Shown here one piece after another: positions 15,816 through 22,404 of a stretch of DNA of 28,975 nucleotides. The position numbers and the translations under genes are program-made. Source of the stretch: a virus; IMG/VR virus record IMGVR_UViG_3300018481_000058, positions 1-28,975 of that record, one strand, 5' to 3'. A model generated the notes under the pieces. It ran no database searches. It saw only the letters and a list, made by a program, of their open reading frames with translations, and was not told the DNA's origin. Within the stretch, counting starts at the first letter, position 1. Each line of letters opens with the position of its first letter.

Positions 15816-16531
15816 TCTGCGGCTCCCTTCTCGCCGACGGTGCGCGGCGCGATCTGAGTGTTGCGGGTGGTGGACTGTTGACGCGCACGGGCCGCGCCGG
15901 CCGCGTCGAAGATCAACGACGTGCCCTCACGCTTGATCCCGGTGGGGTTGTCGCCGAGCGCGCCGCCGAACGCGCGATCGAACGCCTTGTCGTCGGCCGA
16001 CTTTGCCGCCGACGGTGGGGCCGTCGTGCGATCGGACTGAGTGTCGCCGCGGGTGGCGGCAACGACGGTGCCGGCCGCCTTGTCGGCCTTGTTCGGCGCG
16101 GCCGGTTTCGGCATTTTGTCGACGATCGCCTTCGCGTCGGCAAAAGGCATCGTCGCGAGGTGCGCGGCGAGTGGCTTGCCGAGATCGGGCCGAGCGGCGA
16201 GCAGTGCCTTCAACGCGAGCGAGTCTTTTTCACGCTCGAGCTTGGCGAGGCGTGTGCCTTGCGCTTTCACGACGGCGGCGAGGTCGGCGGCCGAGGCCGC
16301 GCTAACGCTCGAGCCGGTACCGCGCGCGGCGGCCGTTTCGGCGTCCGGCTCCTCGTCGGTTTCCTCCTCGTCGTCGTCGCCGGGGCCGGCGTCGGCGAGT
16401 GCCGCGAGTGCGAGTTGAGCTTTCTCGTTACCCTCGGCCGCGGCGCGCTCGAGCGCGGCGCGCGCCTCGTCGATATCTTTCGACGAGCTCGAGGGTTGCT
16501 CCTCGGTTTCCTTATCGTCTTCGGGTGGCAT
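15812..16531 (-). CDS. Nested scaffold protein from an internal start in the protease gene
   Basis: In-frame ATG at 16531 (Met250 of the protease), preceded by AAAAAAGGA about 6 nt upstream, a good Shine-Dalgarno within coding sequence. It would yield 239 aa covering only the acidic/coiled-coil scaffold part, exactly where the protease domain ends. Lambda C/Nu3 uses this arrangement. The internal ribosome binding site is seen; use in vivo is inferred. Confidence 0.6.
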   Translation of the reverse strand: MPPEDDKETEEQPSSSSKDIDEARAALERAAAEGNEKAQLALAALADAGPGDDDEEETDEEPDAETAAARGTGSSVSAASAADLAAVVKAQGTRLAKLEREKDSLALKALLAARPDLGKPLAAHLATMPFADAKAIVDKMPKPAAPNKADKAAGTVVAATRGDTQSDRTTAPPSAAKSADDKAFDRAFGGALGDNPTGIKREGTSLIFDAAGAARARQQSTTRNTQIAPRTVGEKGAAE

Positions 16532-17278
16532 AGCAGGTCCTTTTTTGAGTTGTTCGAGGAGCGCGTCGAAACTCGACACACGGTTGGCGAGCCCAACTTC
16601 GACGGCCCGCGGGCCGTGAAACACATCGGCCTCGAGCGCGCGTACCGCGTCGGTGCCCACGTTGCGCAACGAGGCGACGAGCTCGAAAAAGAGCTCGGCG
16701 AGCGCGTTGCACTGCGCTTGCATTGCCTCGAGCTCGGGAGCCGTGAGCGACGAGTGCGGGTGCCCGTCGGCCTTGCGCTTGCCACTCGCGACGAGCGCGA
16801 ACCCGATACCCTCGTGTGCGTCGCGAACCGTCAGATCGACGCGGGTGATCAGGATGCCGATCGAGCCGGCGTACGCCGTTTCTGAAATAACGATCTCGTC
16901 GGCCGAGCAGGCGAGCGCATACGCCGCCGAGCACGCGCACCCCTCGACGTACGCGACGAGCCGCTTACCGGCCGCCTTGCACCGCGAGCGTATGGCCCTC
17001 GCCGCGTCGAAACATCCGAACAACTCGCCACCGGGTGAGTCGATCTTCAAAATGATCGCCGACGCGGTGCCGGCACACGCCTCGGTGACGCGATCGAGGA
17101 TGGCTTCGTAAGAGTCTGTCCACCACCCGTCGTGATGCTCGAGCGGGCCGCGGATCTCGATCACGGCGTTGCCGTCGACGGTTTTTACCTCTGACGGTTC
17201 GGCCTCGACGAACAAGTCGAAAAACGCTTGCGGGTACAGTGCGAGGATCCCTTGACGATCGTACCGACGACGCATCAC
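15812..17278 (-). CDS. Head maturation protease, S49 family, with C-terminal scaffold region
   Basis: 488 aa. GTG 17278 overlaps the portal stop; ATG 17275 is equally possible. Residues 35-230 are an SppA/lambda gpC-type serine protease: 'AIILKIDSPGG' (about 74-84), 'YVEGCACSAAYALACSADEIV' with nucleophile Ser117, 'GSIGILITRVDL', and 'SGKRKADGHP' with candidate base Lys169. The 52-residue Ser-Lys spacing fits the family. The region after 250 is an acidic, Ala-rich, partly coiled-coil scaffold (KETEEQPSSSS, DDDEEETDEEPDAE, LAKLEREKDSLALKALL). The enzyme should process scaffold and head proteins during capsid maturation. Confidence 0.85.
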   Translation of the reverse strand: MMRRRYDRQGILALYPQAFFDLFVEAEPSEVKTVDGNAVIEIRGPLEHHDGWWTDSYEAILDRVTEACAGTASAIILKIDSPGGELFGCFDAARAIRSRCKAAGKRLVAYVEGCACSAAYALACSADEIVISETAYAGSIGILITRVDLTVRDAHEGIGFALVASGKRKADGHPHSSLTAPELEAMQAQCNALAELFFELVASLRNVGTDAVRALEADVFHGPRAVEVGLANRVSSFDALLEQLKKGPAMPPEDDKETEEQPSSSSKDIDEARAALERAAAEGNEKAQLALAALADAGPGDDDEEETDEEPDAETAAARGTGSSVSAASAADLAAVVKAQGTRLAKLEREKDSLALKALLAARPDLGKPLAAHLATMPFADAKAIVDKMPKPAAPNKADKAAGTVVAATRGDTQSDRTTAPPSAAKSADDKAFDRAFGGALGDNPTGIKREGTSLIFDAAGAARARQQSTTRNTQIAPRTVGEKGAAE

Positions 17279-18669
17279 GCGGCCTCACGAACGAGGCGAG
17301 GCCCCGGTGTTGGTGTTGGTGCCTCGTCGCCGGCCTCGGCCTCGACGTCGGCCGCTACGTCGCTTGGATCGACTTGCACCCCGCTTACCGGGCCGCGCAA
17401 CGGGAGCGCGAACCGTTGCGCGAGTGCGTCAATGTCGAGTTCGCGGCCGTGCGCGGCGAGTGCCGTCGTCAACTGTTCGATCCCTTGAGCGATCGTGACG
17501 ATGCCTTGCGCCTCGACGTTGCGATCACTCGGCGGCGTCGTGTCCCACTCGACGACGGGGCTACGCTCGAGCGCGTCGGCACCGTACCGCGACTCGACGA
17601 ACGCCGGGATACCCTGAGTGTTGAGCGTGTGCGCGAGATCGCCGGCCGTCGACTGGATCAAGTCAGATCGGATCGTCGCGTGAATGTCCGAATTCTGAAA
17701 CCCCGCACCACCCGTCGTCGTGACAGTTTGGCCGGCGACACAGATCGTCATTTCGGCGTTTTGATCGGCGATCGTCTTTAGGAACGACTCATAACCGCGG
17801 CCGTTCGACTCGAGTAACTTGATCTCGTAACCCGGCGTCAACCCGAACACCGTGTTGACACCCCATGCCATAACCTGACGAAAGAAAGTTTCCTTCTGCG
17901 CCTCGACGCTCCCGCTCGGCGCGTACGCAACGCGCGCGGGGTTCGCGAGTTTCGCCTCCCACTCGTCTTTATAGAGCGACGCGTGATCCTTGCGAATGTA
18001 CGCGCGGCCGACGGCACGCCACAGAGCGTTTTGCCACGGTGCAGTCCGGCCACCCGGCGTGTGCAAGATCCACCGACCGTCGCCGGGAGTGATCGGGAGC
18101 GGGCCGGCGTTCGAGCGGAAATACCACCTCGACTCGTTCCAACGGTACATGAGGAATTGCGGATCGAGCCGGCAAAACACGGGGTAGTCGCGGCCCACCA
18201 CCGGCACGAGCTCGCCGATCGCGACACCGAGTAACAACCCGTCGGCGGCGAACGTTGCGAGCTCGCTCGCCGGGAACATTTCGTCAAACACCGAGCGCGC
18301 CACGTCGTGCCCGAGCTCGAGCGCGGCAATGATCTCGGGATCGCCGCGGAACCGTTTGGGCAGACGAACGAGCCCACCGGTGCGCGTCGAGAGCACGCCG
18401 GATAAGACACCGTCAGATCGCGCCGTCGACATGAGCTCGGCGGCCCATGAAAGATCACCCTGGTTTGCGAGGTACACGGCCGTCTCGAGGTCGGCGAGGT
18501 ACCAACGGGGCCGCGCAACCGGGATCGGTTGCAAGTTGCCACCGAGCACGCGGCGAATACGCTCGATCTGTTCGACGCTCGGCCCCATTGCCTCGTCGCC
18601 GGGTGGCTCGTACGTCGAGATCCCGAGGAGGGCCGCGCTTGCGCGCATGAGTCTTTCACGAGCGCCCAT
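17275..18669 (-). CDS. Portal protein (Mu gp29-like, DUF935)
   Basis: 464 aa, ATG 18669. Recognisable segments: 'PRWYLADLETAVYLANQGDLSWAAELMSTARSDGVLSGVLSTRTGGLVRLP' (about 53-104), typical of DUF935 ('d......L...m..D..v...l..R...v...p'), 'ELATFAADGLLLGVAIGELVP', 'CRLDPQFLMYRWNESRWYFRS', and 'LESNGRGYESFLKTIADQNAEMTICVAGQTVTTTGGAG', close to the Mu gp29 pattern. It forms the dodecameric DNA channel at one head vertex. It follows terminase and precedes the protease as in Mu-like heads. The C-terminus is acidic and Pro-rich. Confidence 0.88.
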   Translation of the reverse strand: MGARERLMRASAALLGISTYEPPGDEAMGPSVEQIERIRRVLGGNLQPIPVARPRWYLADLETAVYLANQGDLSWAAELMSTARSDGVLSGVLSTRTGGLVRLPKRFRGDPEIIAALELGHDVARSVFDEMFPASELATFAADGLLLGVAIGELVPVVGRDYPVFCRLDPQFLMYRWNESRWYFRSNAGPLPITPGDGRWILHTPGGRTAPWQNALWRAVGRAYIRKDHASLYKDEWEAKLANPARVAYAPSGSVEAQKETFFRQVMAWGVNTVFGLTPGYEIKLLESNGRGYESFLKTIADQNAEMTICVAGQTVTTTGGAGFQNSDIHATIRSDLIQSTAGDLAHTLNTQGIPAFVESRYGADALERSPVVEWDTTPPSDRNVEAQGIVTIAQGIEQLTTALAAHGRELDIDALAQRFALPLRGPVSGVQVDPSDVAADVEAEAGDEAPTPTPGPRLVREAA

Positions 18670-18700
18670 TGCGATCGGTGTGTCGCACGCGCGCGCGGTA

Positions 18701-18943
18701 TCAGTCTCGCAAGTAAGGTGTGCGCGCGCGCGTCAACGCGTAGACCGTTTTGACGCCACCCCATTGGGCTCGAGATAGGATCCTTGCGCATTGGGCACAC
18801 GTCACGAGCGAGCGATCGCGCGTCGTGTCGACGCCAAGCAGGCCGCACACCGTGTCGGGCCGTAGTTCGGGAAACGGCGACATGGGCCGCAACCCGAACG
18901 CCGCGCGTTGATCGCACGCGAGGTGCACGCGTCTGTTTTTCAT
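18701..18943 (-). CDS. Small Cys-rich, probably zinc-binding protein
   Basis: 80 aa, ATG 18943 overlapping the previous stop as ATGA. It has 'VHLACD' (His7, Cys10), 'VCGLLG' (Cys33) and 'VTCAQCARIL' (Cys49, Cys52). The layout H..C, CG, then T...VTC..C is common in short phage/actinobacterial hypothetical proteins thought to bind zinc. The element CCTGG-N3-GGTAGTACC (minus strand) ends 3 nt before the start codon. Function unknown; position between HTH protein and portal gives no specific hint. Confidence 0.65.
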   Translation of the reverse strand: MKNRRVHLACDQRAAFGLRPMSPFPELRPDTVCGLLGVDTTRDRSLVTCAQCARILSRAQWGGVKTVYALTRARTPYLRD

Positions 18944-19218
18944 ATCGGTACTACCTGGCCAGGCGAGGTAATACCCCTTGTTTTATAGGCTTTTCTACTC
19001 GAGGAGGTACTACCCGATCGATTTTTCGAGGGCCACGACTCACGCGGGATCTGACAGTGCACCTCGAGCGCCACGCGCGCGCGGAAACTCGGGAGCCACG
19101 CACCCGCGGCCCACCGACTCACGTTCGACTCGTGCACGCGCACGCGTGCCGCTACCTCACGCGCGCCGATCACTTGGATCACGGCGAGCAGGCGACGACG
19201 GCCGCTTATCGCCGCCAC
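18940..19218 (-). CDS. Small HTH DNA-binding protein carrying repeat cluster B in its 3' end
   Basis: 92 aa from GTG 19218, overlapping the terminase end by 13 nt; the stop overlaps the next ATG. Residues about 17-63 form an HTH of the Xre/Cro kind: 'GAREVAARVRVHESNVSRWAAGAWLPSFRARVALEVHCQIPRESW', close in layout to the HTH of the protein at 21510-22196 (IADSIGASKQAVSTWRTGVRVP...IPLDAWD). The last 25 codons are encoded by the palindrome cluster, so the gene carries its own candidate operator. It could be a regulator acting on the GGTANTACC sites, or a packaging accessory. Confidence 0.65.
   Translation of the reverse strand: MAAISGRRRLLAVIQVIGAREVAARVRVHESNVSRWAAGAWLPSFRARVALEVHCQIPRESWPSKNRSGSTSSSRKAYKTRGITSPGQVVPI
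18947..19014. promoter_or_regulatory. Palindrome cluster B: three GGTANTACC elements, two sharing one CCAGG
   Basis: Sites: GGTACTACC 18947-18955, GGTAATACC 18967-18975, GGTACTACC 19006-19014. CCAGG (18959-18963) sits between the first two with exactly 3 nt on each side, giving a symmetric GGTACTACC-TGG-CCAGG-CGA-GGTAATACC. A 20-nt block (18995-19014) is identical to 6068-6087. Between the second and third sites, minus strand TATAAA (18986-18981) could be a -10 box, but no good -35 lies 17 nt upstream. Confidence 0.6.
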
Positions 19219-20870
19219 TTTGCCGCCGCGGCGTAGGGATCGAGGCGCGTTGTTTGTTCGGGCAACACGGCGATCGAACCGGTGCCGGTGTACTCACGCA
19301 ACGAGAGCGGTTCCCACGCGGCGAGTGCGAGCGCGTCGTACCGATCCGGCGAGCGGCCGAGCAACTTGCGCAAGGTTTCCTTGTCCGTGACTTTTGCTTG
19401 ACCGTTCGGGAGTAACCGCCACTCGAGCGAGTGCAGATCGCGAGCGAGCTTGGCATCCTCGACAATCGCACCACCCGAGTCAAACCAGGCCGCGAGCGAG
19501 CCGGCGAGCGCGTCACGCATCCTCGCGTATAGCTCGGGTTGTCGCATGCTCCGATCCGACGCGCGCACCGACACCACCTCGAGCTCGCCGGGGTGATCGT
19601 CGGCATACTCGCGGATCGCGCGGTTGACGCGACTACCGATCTCACCCTCGCGATCGACGACGACGACGACGGTTTCGCGCGGTTGCCGCAACCGTTGCAC
19701 GATCCGCAATAGCTCGGCGAGGTGCCCTTGTTCGTCGAGGCCGCGGCGCGACACGAGCTCGAGCAACTTGAGCCCTCGACGTGCGGCGAACACGATCTCG
19801 TCGCCTCGGCCGCGCTCACCCGCGGGATCGAGCCCGATGTACAAGCGGCCCTCGGCCGGCGTTTCCGACCACCGTTGCTCGGCCTGCTCGATCGTGTGCA
19901 ACGAGAAGATCTTACCCTCCTCATGTTCGGCGAACTCGCCTTTGACGCGCACGAGATAAAGCGCGCTCTTTTCCCCCCACTCCTCTTTCTTTTCATCGAT
20001 CCATTCGCGGGTAGCGAGCCCCGGTATGGTGCGCTCGCCGCTTACGACGTTCGGCGTTTCCTCCGAACTGACGGTGACGCAAAAGTAAAAGCGATCCTTT
20101 TTCGAGTGAAACGCGTCGTAAAACTCGCCTTCGTTTTGCGTCGGGTTCCCGAACAGTGCGAGCCTCGCCGAGCCGGCGCGGTTGCCCTCGATCGCTTCGT
20201 AGATCTCTTTCGGTACGCCGCTCGCCTCGTCGACGATGTACAGAACATTTTCGCCGGATATGCCGGCGACGGCCTCGCCTTGACGCGCGGTGAACCCGAC
20301 GATCTCCCGAAAGTCGTCACTCTTGAGCCCGGTACGTGCGAGATCGCCGAGCTCGCCGTCGATCAGACTCGAGTGCGGACACGGCCGCGGGATACGTGCC
20401 GCGGGGTTGTCGAGTAGCTCGAGCTTGCACGACACACACCGGCCCGAGCGCGCCAACATCATACGAAGCTCGCGCCATAGGATCTCGTCGACTTGCCTCG
20501 ACGTGGTGCTCGTCATGACGACGCGAGCGGCCTCGAACGCGCAGTAAAACCAGAGTGCGAGTTGTGCCGCCGAGTGTGACTTGCCGACTTTGTGCCCCGA
20601 CTTGATCGCAACGCGCGGGTGATCGCGCACGGCCTCGAGTATCTCGACTTGTTTCGCCCACGGATCGACACCGAGGATCTCGCGTGAGAACCGCACCGGC
20701 TCGGCCCGATAGATCGGGCTCGGGAACTGGATCCCGAACGACGCGTGCAACGCCGGAAAGAACTCGGCGGCAAAGTCACCGAGAAACGTGGGCAACGGCT
20801 CGTCGCGTTTCGGCGGCCGGCCGGGGCCGCGCCGTTTCTGCACCTCGAACGCGAGCGAGCTCGTTGCCAC
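19206..20870 (-). CDS. Terminase large subunit
   Basis: 554 aa from GTG 20870, three nt after the upstream stop. ATPase domain: Walker A 'SGHKVGKS' (91-98) and Walker B 'VLYIVDEAS' (Asp214, Glu215). The coupling-type motif follows in 'ALFGNPTQNEGEF'. Nuclease domain: 'YIGLDPAGERGRGDE' (Asp348), 'VVVVVDREGEIG' (Asp406) and 'SPDRYDALALA' (Asp509, Asp512), an RNase H-like metal-binding set. It packages DNA into the prohead through the portal. Unusual: a Cys-rich insertion 'RCVSCKLELLDNPAARIPRPCPH' (144-166) between Walker A and B that could bind a metal. Confidence 0.93.
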   Translation of the reverse strand: MATSSLAFEVQKRRGPGRPPKRDEPLPTFLGDFAAEFFPALHASFGIQFPSPIYRAEPVRFSREILGVDPWAKQVEILEAVRDHPRVAIKSGHKVGKSHSAAQLALWFYCAFEAARVVMTSTTSRQVDEILWRELRMMLARSGRCVSCKLELLDNPAARIPRPCPHSSLIDGELGDLARTGLKSDDFREIVGFTARQGEAVAGISGENVLYIVDEASGVPKEIYEAIEGNRAGSARLALFGNPTQNEGEFYDAFHSKKDRFYFCVTVSSEETPNVVSGERTIPGLATREWIDEKKEEWGEKSALYLVRVKGEFAEHEEGKIFSLHTIEQAEQRWSETPAEGRLYIGLDPAGERGRGDEIVFAARRGLKLLELVSRRGLDEQGHLAELLRIVQRLRQPRETVVVVVDREGEIGSRVNRAIREYADDHPGELEVVSVRASDRSMRQPELYARMRDALAGSLAAWFDSGGAIVEDAKLARDLHSLEWRLLPNGQAKVTDKETLRKLLGRSPDRYDALALAAWEPLSLREYTGTGSIAVLPEQTTRLDPYAAAAKWRR

Positions 20871-20873
20871 GGA

Positions 20874-21251
20874 TCAACCCCGCTTGAAAGGGTAAGAGTC
20901 GGGGTGCGGCTCGAGGCCGGGTGGTGCCGGCGCCGGCGAAGGTAGTACCGCGCGCGCGTTGTCGACGAGTGCACCCGGCGCGGTGTCGAGCGGCAAGGTA
21001 CCGGTGATCAAGTCGTGCGCAATGAGCAGGCCGCGCGCCACACCGACGGTGTACGCGTCGCCGTCGCGTACGTGTTTCGCCGCGTGCCAGTGCGCGCGCA
21101 GTGTGGCGAGCGTTTGCTCGAGGGCCACCGACAGATCGGCCGCGCACGTCGACGCGTCGGGTTTGCCTTGCCGGTGCCGGCGTTCGTCCCAATAGTCCGG
21201 CAACGCGGCGAGCGTGTGCGGCGCGTTCGGATCCTCGTGTACCGGCCTCAC
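20874..21251 (-). CDS. Hypothetical protein before terminase
   Basis: 125 aa from GTG 21251, in a GTGA overlap with the small HTH gene. The middle is helical (ADLSVALEQTLATLRAHWHAAKHV.., VGVARGLLIAHDLITGTLP). The C-terminus is Pro-rich (VLPSPAPAPPGLEPHPDSYP) and includes codons from a GGTAGTACC element (20941-20949). No family recognised. The position just before the large terminase would allow a packaging role, but nothing in the sequence proves it. Confidence 0.6.
   Translation of the reverse strand: MRPVHEDPNAPHTLAALPDYWDERRHRQGKPDASTCAADLSVALEQTLATLRAHWHAAKHVRDGDAYTVGVARGLLIAHDLITGTLPLDTAPGALVDNARAVLPSPAPAPPGLEPHPDSYPFKRG
20941..20949. promoter_or_regulatory. Isolated GGTAGTACC palindrome within a coding region
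   Basis: Exact palindrome with a poor CCWGG half (CCGGC-GAA-) on the left. It lies 310 nt inside the gene at 20874-21251 and about 70 nt upstream of the terminase start. It is the weakest member of the family. Confidence 0.35.
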
Positions 21252-21463
21252 GCGCTCACCTGGTTGCGCACCGACACGCGGCGCGGCCCACCCTTGCGAG
21301 CCGGTACGCGCCGGATCCTGAGTGCGTTACGGATCGGGGTGGTGCTCACTTGGTACTCGAGCGCTAGTTGTTCGATCGTGGCACCGCGCAGATACTTGAT
21401 CGCGATCTCGTCGACGTGCGCCGCGGTGAGCACTCGGCATTTTCCGGTTGTAAATGGACGCAT
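21248..21463 (-). CDS. Small HTH protein
   Basis: 71 aa from ATG 21463, with GGAGA nine nt upstream; the longer upstream frame is rejected. 'LTAAHVDEIAIKYLRGATIEQLALEYQVSTTPIRNALRIRRVP' is an HTH of the resolvase/Hin C-terminal type (I...Y..G.....LA..Y.VS...I...L). The C-terminus is basic (ARKGGPRRVSVRN). Likely a small DNA-binding regulator or packaging factor. The gap before it contains two tandem CACCGGTGCAC sequences, a candidate operator. Confidence 0.7.
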   Translation of the reverse strand: MRPFTTGKCRVLTAAHVDEIAIKYLRGATIEQLALEYQVSTTPIRNALRIRRVPARKGGPRRVSVRNQVSA

Positions 21464-21483
21464 GATCGTGTGTCTCCTCGGTT

Positions 21484-21510
21484 CACCGGTGCACGAGTAC
21501 ACCGGTGCAC
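21484..21510. repeat. Tandem CACCGGTGCAC palindromes in the gap before the small HTH gene
   Basis: CACCGGTGCAC occurs at 21484-21494 and 21500-21510, 16 nt apart. Each contains the palindrome CACCGGTG, so the pair can also fold as a hairpin with an 8-nt loop. It fills most of the 46-nt gap between two HTH genes. An operator or an attenuating hairpin is possible; there is no following T-run for an intrinsic terminator. Confidence 0.5.
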
Positions 21511-22196
21511 TATTCGTTCGTGTCGGCCTCGTCGCCGAGCACGCGCAAGATCGCCGCCTCGACGGCCTTACTCGCGGCCGGGTGCGGGAGCAGTGCCGCA
21601 ATGATCAACCGCTTCAACCGTTGCCACTCGACGTGTTCGCGGATCGTGCGCGGTTCGATCATTTCGCGCGCGCGCTCGAGCCGCTCTTTTTGCGTCAACG
21701 CTCGTGCAAACGCGTCGCCGAGTTGCACACGCTCGCGGCCGAGCAGATCGGGCCGGTTGAGTTGTGAGCGCAAGAGTGCGAGGAGCCGCGTGCAATCCTC
21801 GAGCGCGCTCGGCTCGGCACCGGGGCCGCTAATCGGAAACCACGGCGCCGGATCGGTGCGACCTGGATCGGTAGTACCGGTGTCGCTCGTGTTGCCGCTC
21901 GTCGAGTGCGGCGGCCGATCCCACGCGTCGAGCGGTATCGCGTGCACCGCGTGCAACTGTCGGCGCCATTGTTCGTCGGGCACGCGTACGCCGGTGCGCC
22001 ACGTCGACACCGCTTGTTTGCTCGCGCCGATCGAGTCGGCGATCAGTTGCACCGCGCCGCGCACTGCACAGAGCAAGCGCGCACCCTCGTTTGCCGGCGT
22101 CGGATCGTCGACGTGGCCGGCCACTACCGCACGCGCCGAACGTTTCGCGGGTGCGGCGCGGGTAGCGGCAACGGGTTTCGCGTGTTTACCGGCCAT
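21510..22196 (-). CDS. HTH protein, possible terminase small subunit or regulator
   Basis: 228 aa, ATG 22196, first gene after the long leader. The N-terminus is basic (KHAKPVAATRAAPAKRSAR). Residues about 45-93 hold an HTH 'AVQLIADSIGASKQAVSTWRTGVRVPDEQWRRQLHAVHAIPLDAWD'. A linker containing SDTGTTDPGR (31-nt repeat copy 2) follows. The C-terminal part is helical and charged (LRSQLNRPDLLGRERVQLGDAFARALTQKERLERAREMIEPRTIREHVEWQRLKRLI). Being first in the packaging block, with a DNA-binding N-terminus and helical C-terminus, fits a small terminase. A transcription regulator is the alternative. Confidence 0.65.
   Translation of the reverse strand: MAGKHAKPVAATRAAPAKRSARAVVAGHVDDPTPANEGARLLCAVRGAVQLIADSIGASKQAVSTWRTGVRVPDEQWRRQLHAVHAIPLDAWDRPPHSTSGNTSDTGTTDPGRTDPAPWFPISGPGAEPSALEDCTRLLALLRSQLNRPDLLGRERVQLGDAFARALTQKERLERAREMIEPRTIREHVEWQRLKRLIIAALLPHPAASKAVEAAILRVLGDEADTNE
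21858..21888. repeat. 31-nt exact repeat, copy 2, containing CCTGG-N3-GGTAGTACC
   Basis: Identical to 10902-10932 and read in the same frame, giving SDTGTTDPGR in both proteins. The core CCTGG is at 21862-21866 and GGTAGTACC at 21870-21878. It lies in the linker region of the HTH gene. Confidence 0.8.
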
Positions 22197-22404
22197 TTAC
22201 AATGTCCACGTTAGGATTTACACGATTTTTACCCGGTTCGTTCTCTCAGGCACCCCCGGGCTTTCGCCCTCAAATACTGTTCGAGGGGGGTAAGTGCACG
22301 AAACCATTGACGAATCGGTTCGAGCCGCACGATCACGAAGATCACAACGATTACGCGTAGTTGCACGCGTCAAGGATCGTTAGACGATCGTGCGGCCCGG
22401 GGTG
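22197..22404 (-). promoter_or_regulatory. 208-nt gene-free leader before the packaging/structural genes
   Basis: The longest non-coding gap in the window, with lower GC than the genes. It holds an 11-nt inverted repeat (GCCGCACGATC 22324-22334 with its complement 22386-22396), a short hairpin GATCGT-TAG-ACGATC (22375-22389), and a compact foldable segment at 22252-22291. A TTGACG (minus strand, 22373-22368) is a possible -35, but no convincing -10 follows at 16-18 nt. It probably contains the promoter or antitermination site for the late genes; this is inferred from position. Confidence 0.45.
22252..22291 (-). ncRNA. Candidate structured RNA: three-way junction in the leader
   Basis: As minus-strand RNA: ACCCCC (22291-22286) pairs with GGGGGT (22257-22252). 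Inside, CTCGAA (22285-22280) pairs with TTTGAG (22274-22269) around loop CAGTA, and GGC (22268-22266) pairs with GCC (22261-22259) around a GAAA tetraloop. All pairs stack without gaps except one C (22258). It lies 56-95 nt before the ATG of the HTH/small terminase gene. No known riboswitch or ribozyme matched from memory. Confidence 0.35.

Noticed and set aside
18675-18735. Alternating CG runs as Z-DNA or regulatory signal
   Set aside because: Short (about 8-13 nt) runs in a high-GC genome, without other symmetry; too weak to claim.
22220-22262. Words resembling a TPP riboswitch (GGGGTGCC, CTGAGA, then GGGTAA) on the minus strand
   Set aside because: The thi-box stems and the second conserved half are missing, and the downstream gene is an HTH phage protein, not a thiamine gene. 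Treated as coincidence.
22375-22389. Intrinsic terminator after the DNELP-repeat gene
   Set aside because: The 6-bp stem is not followed by a T-run on the minus strand.
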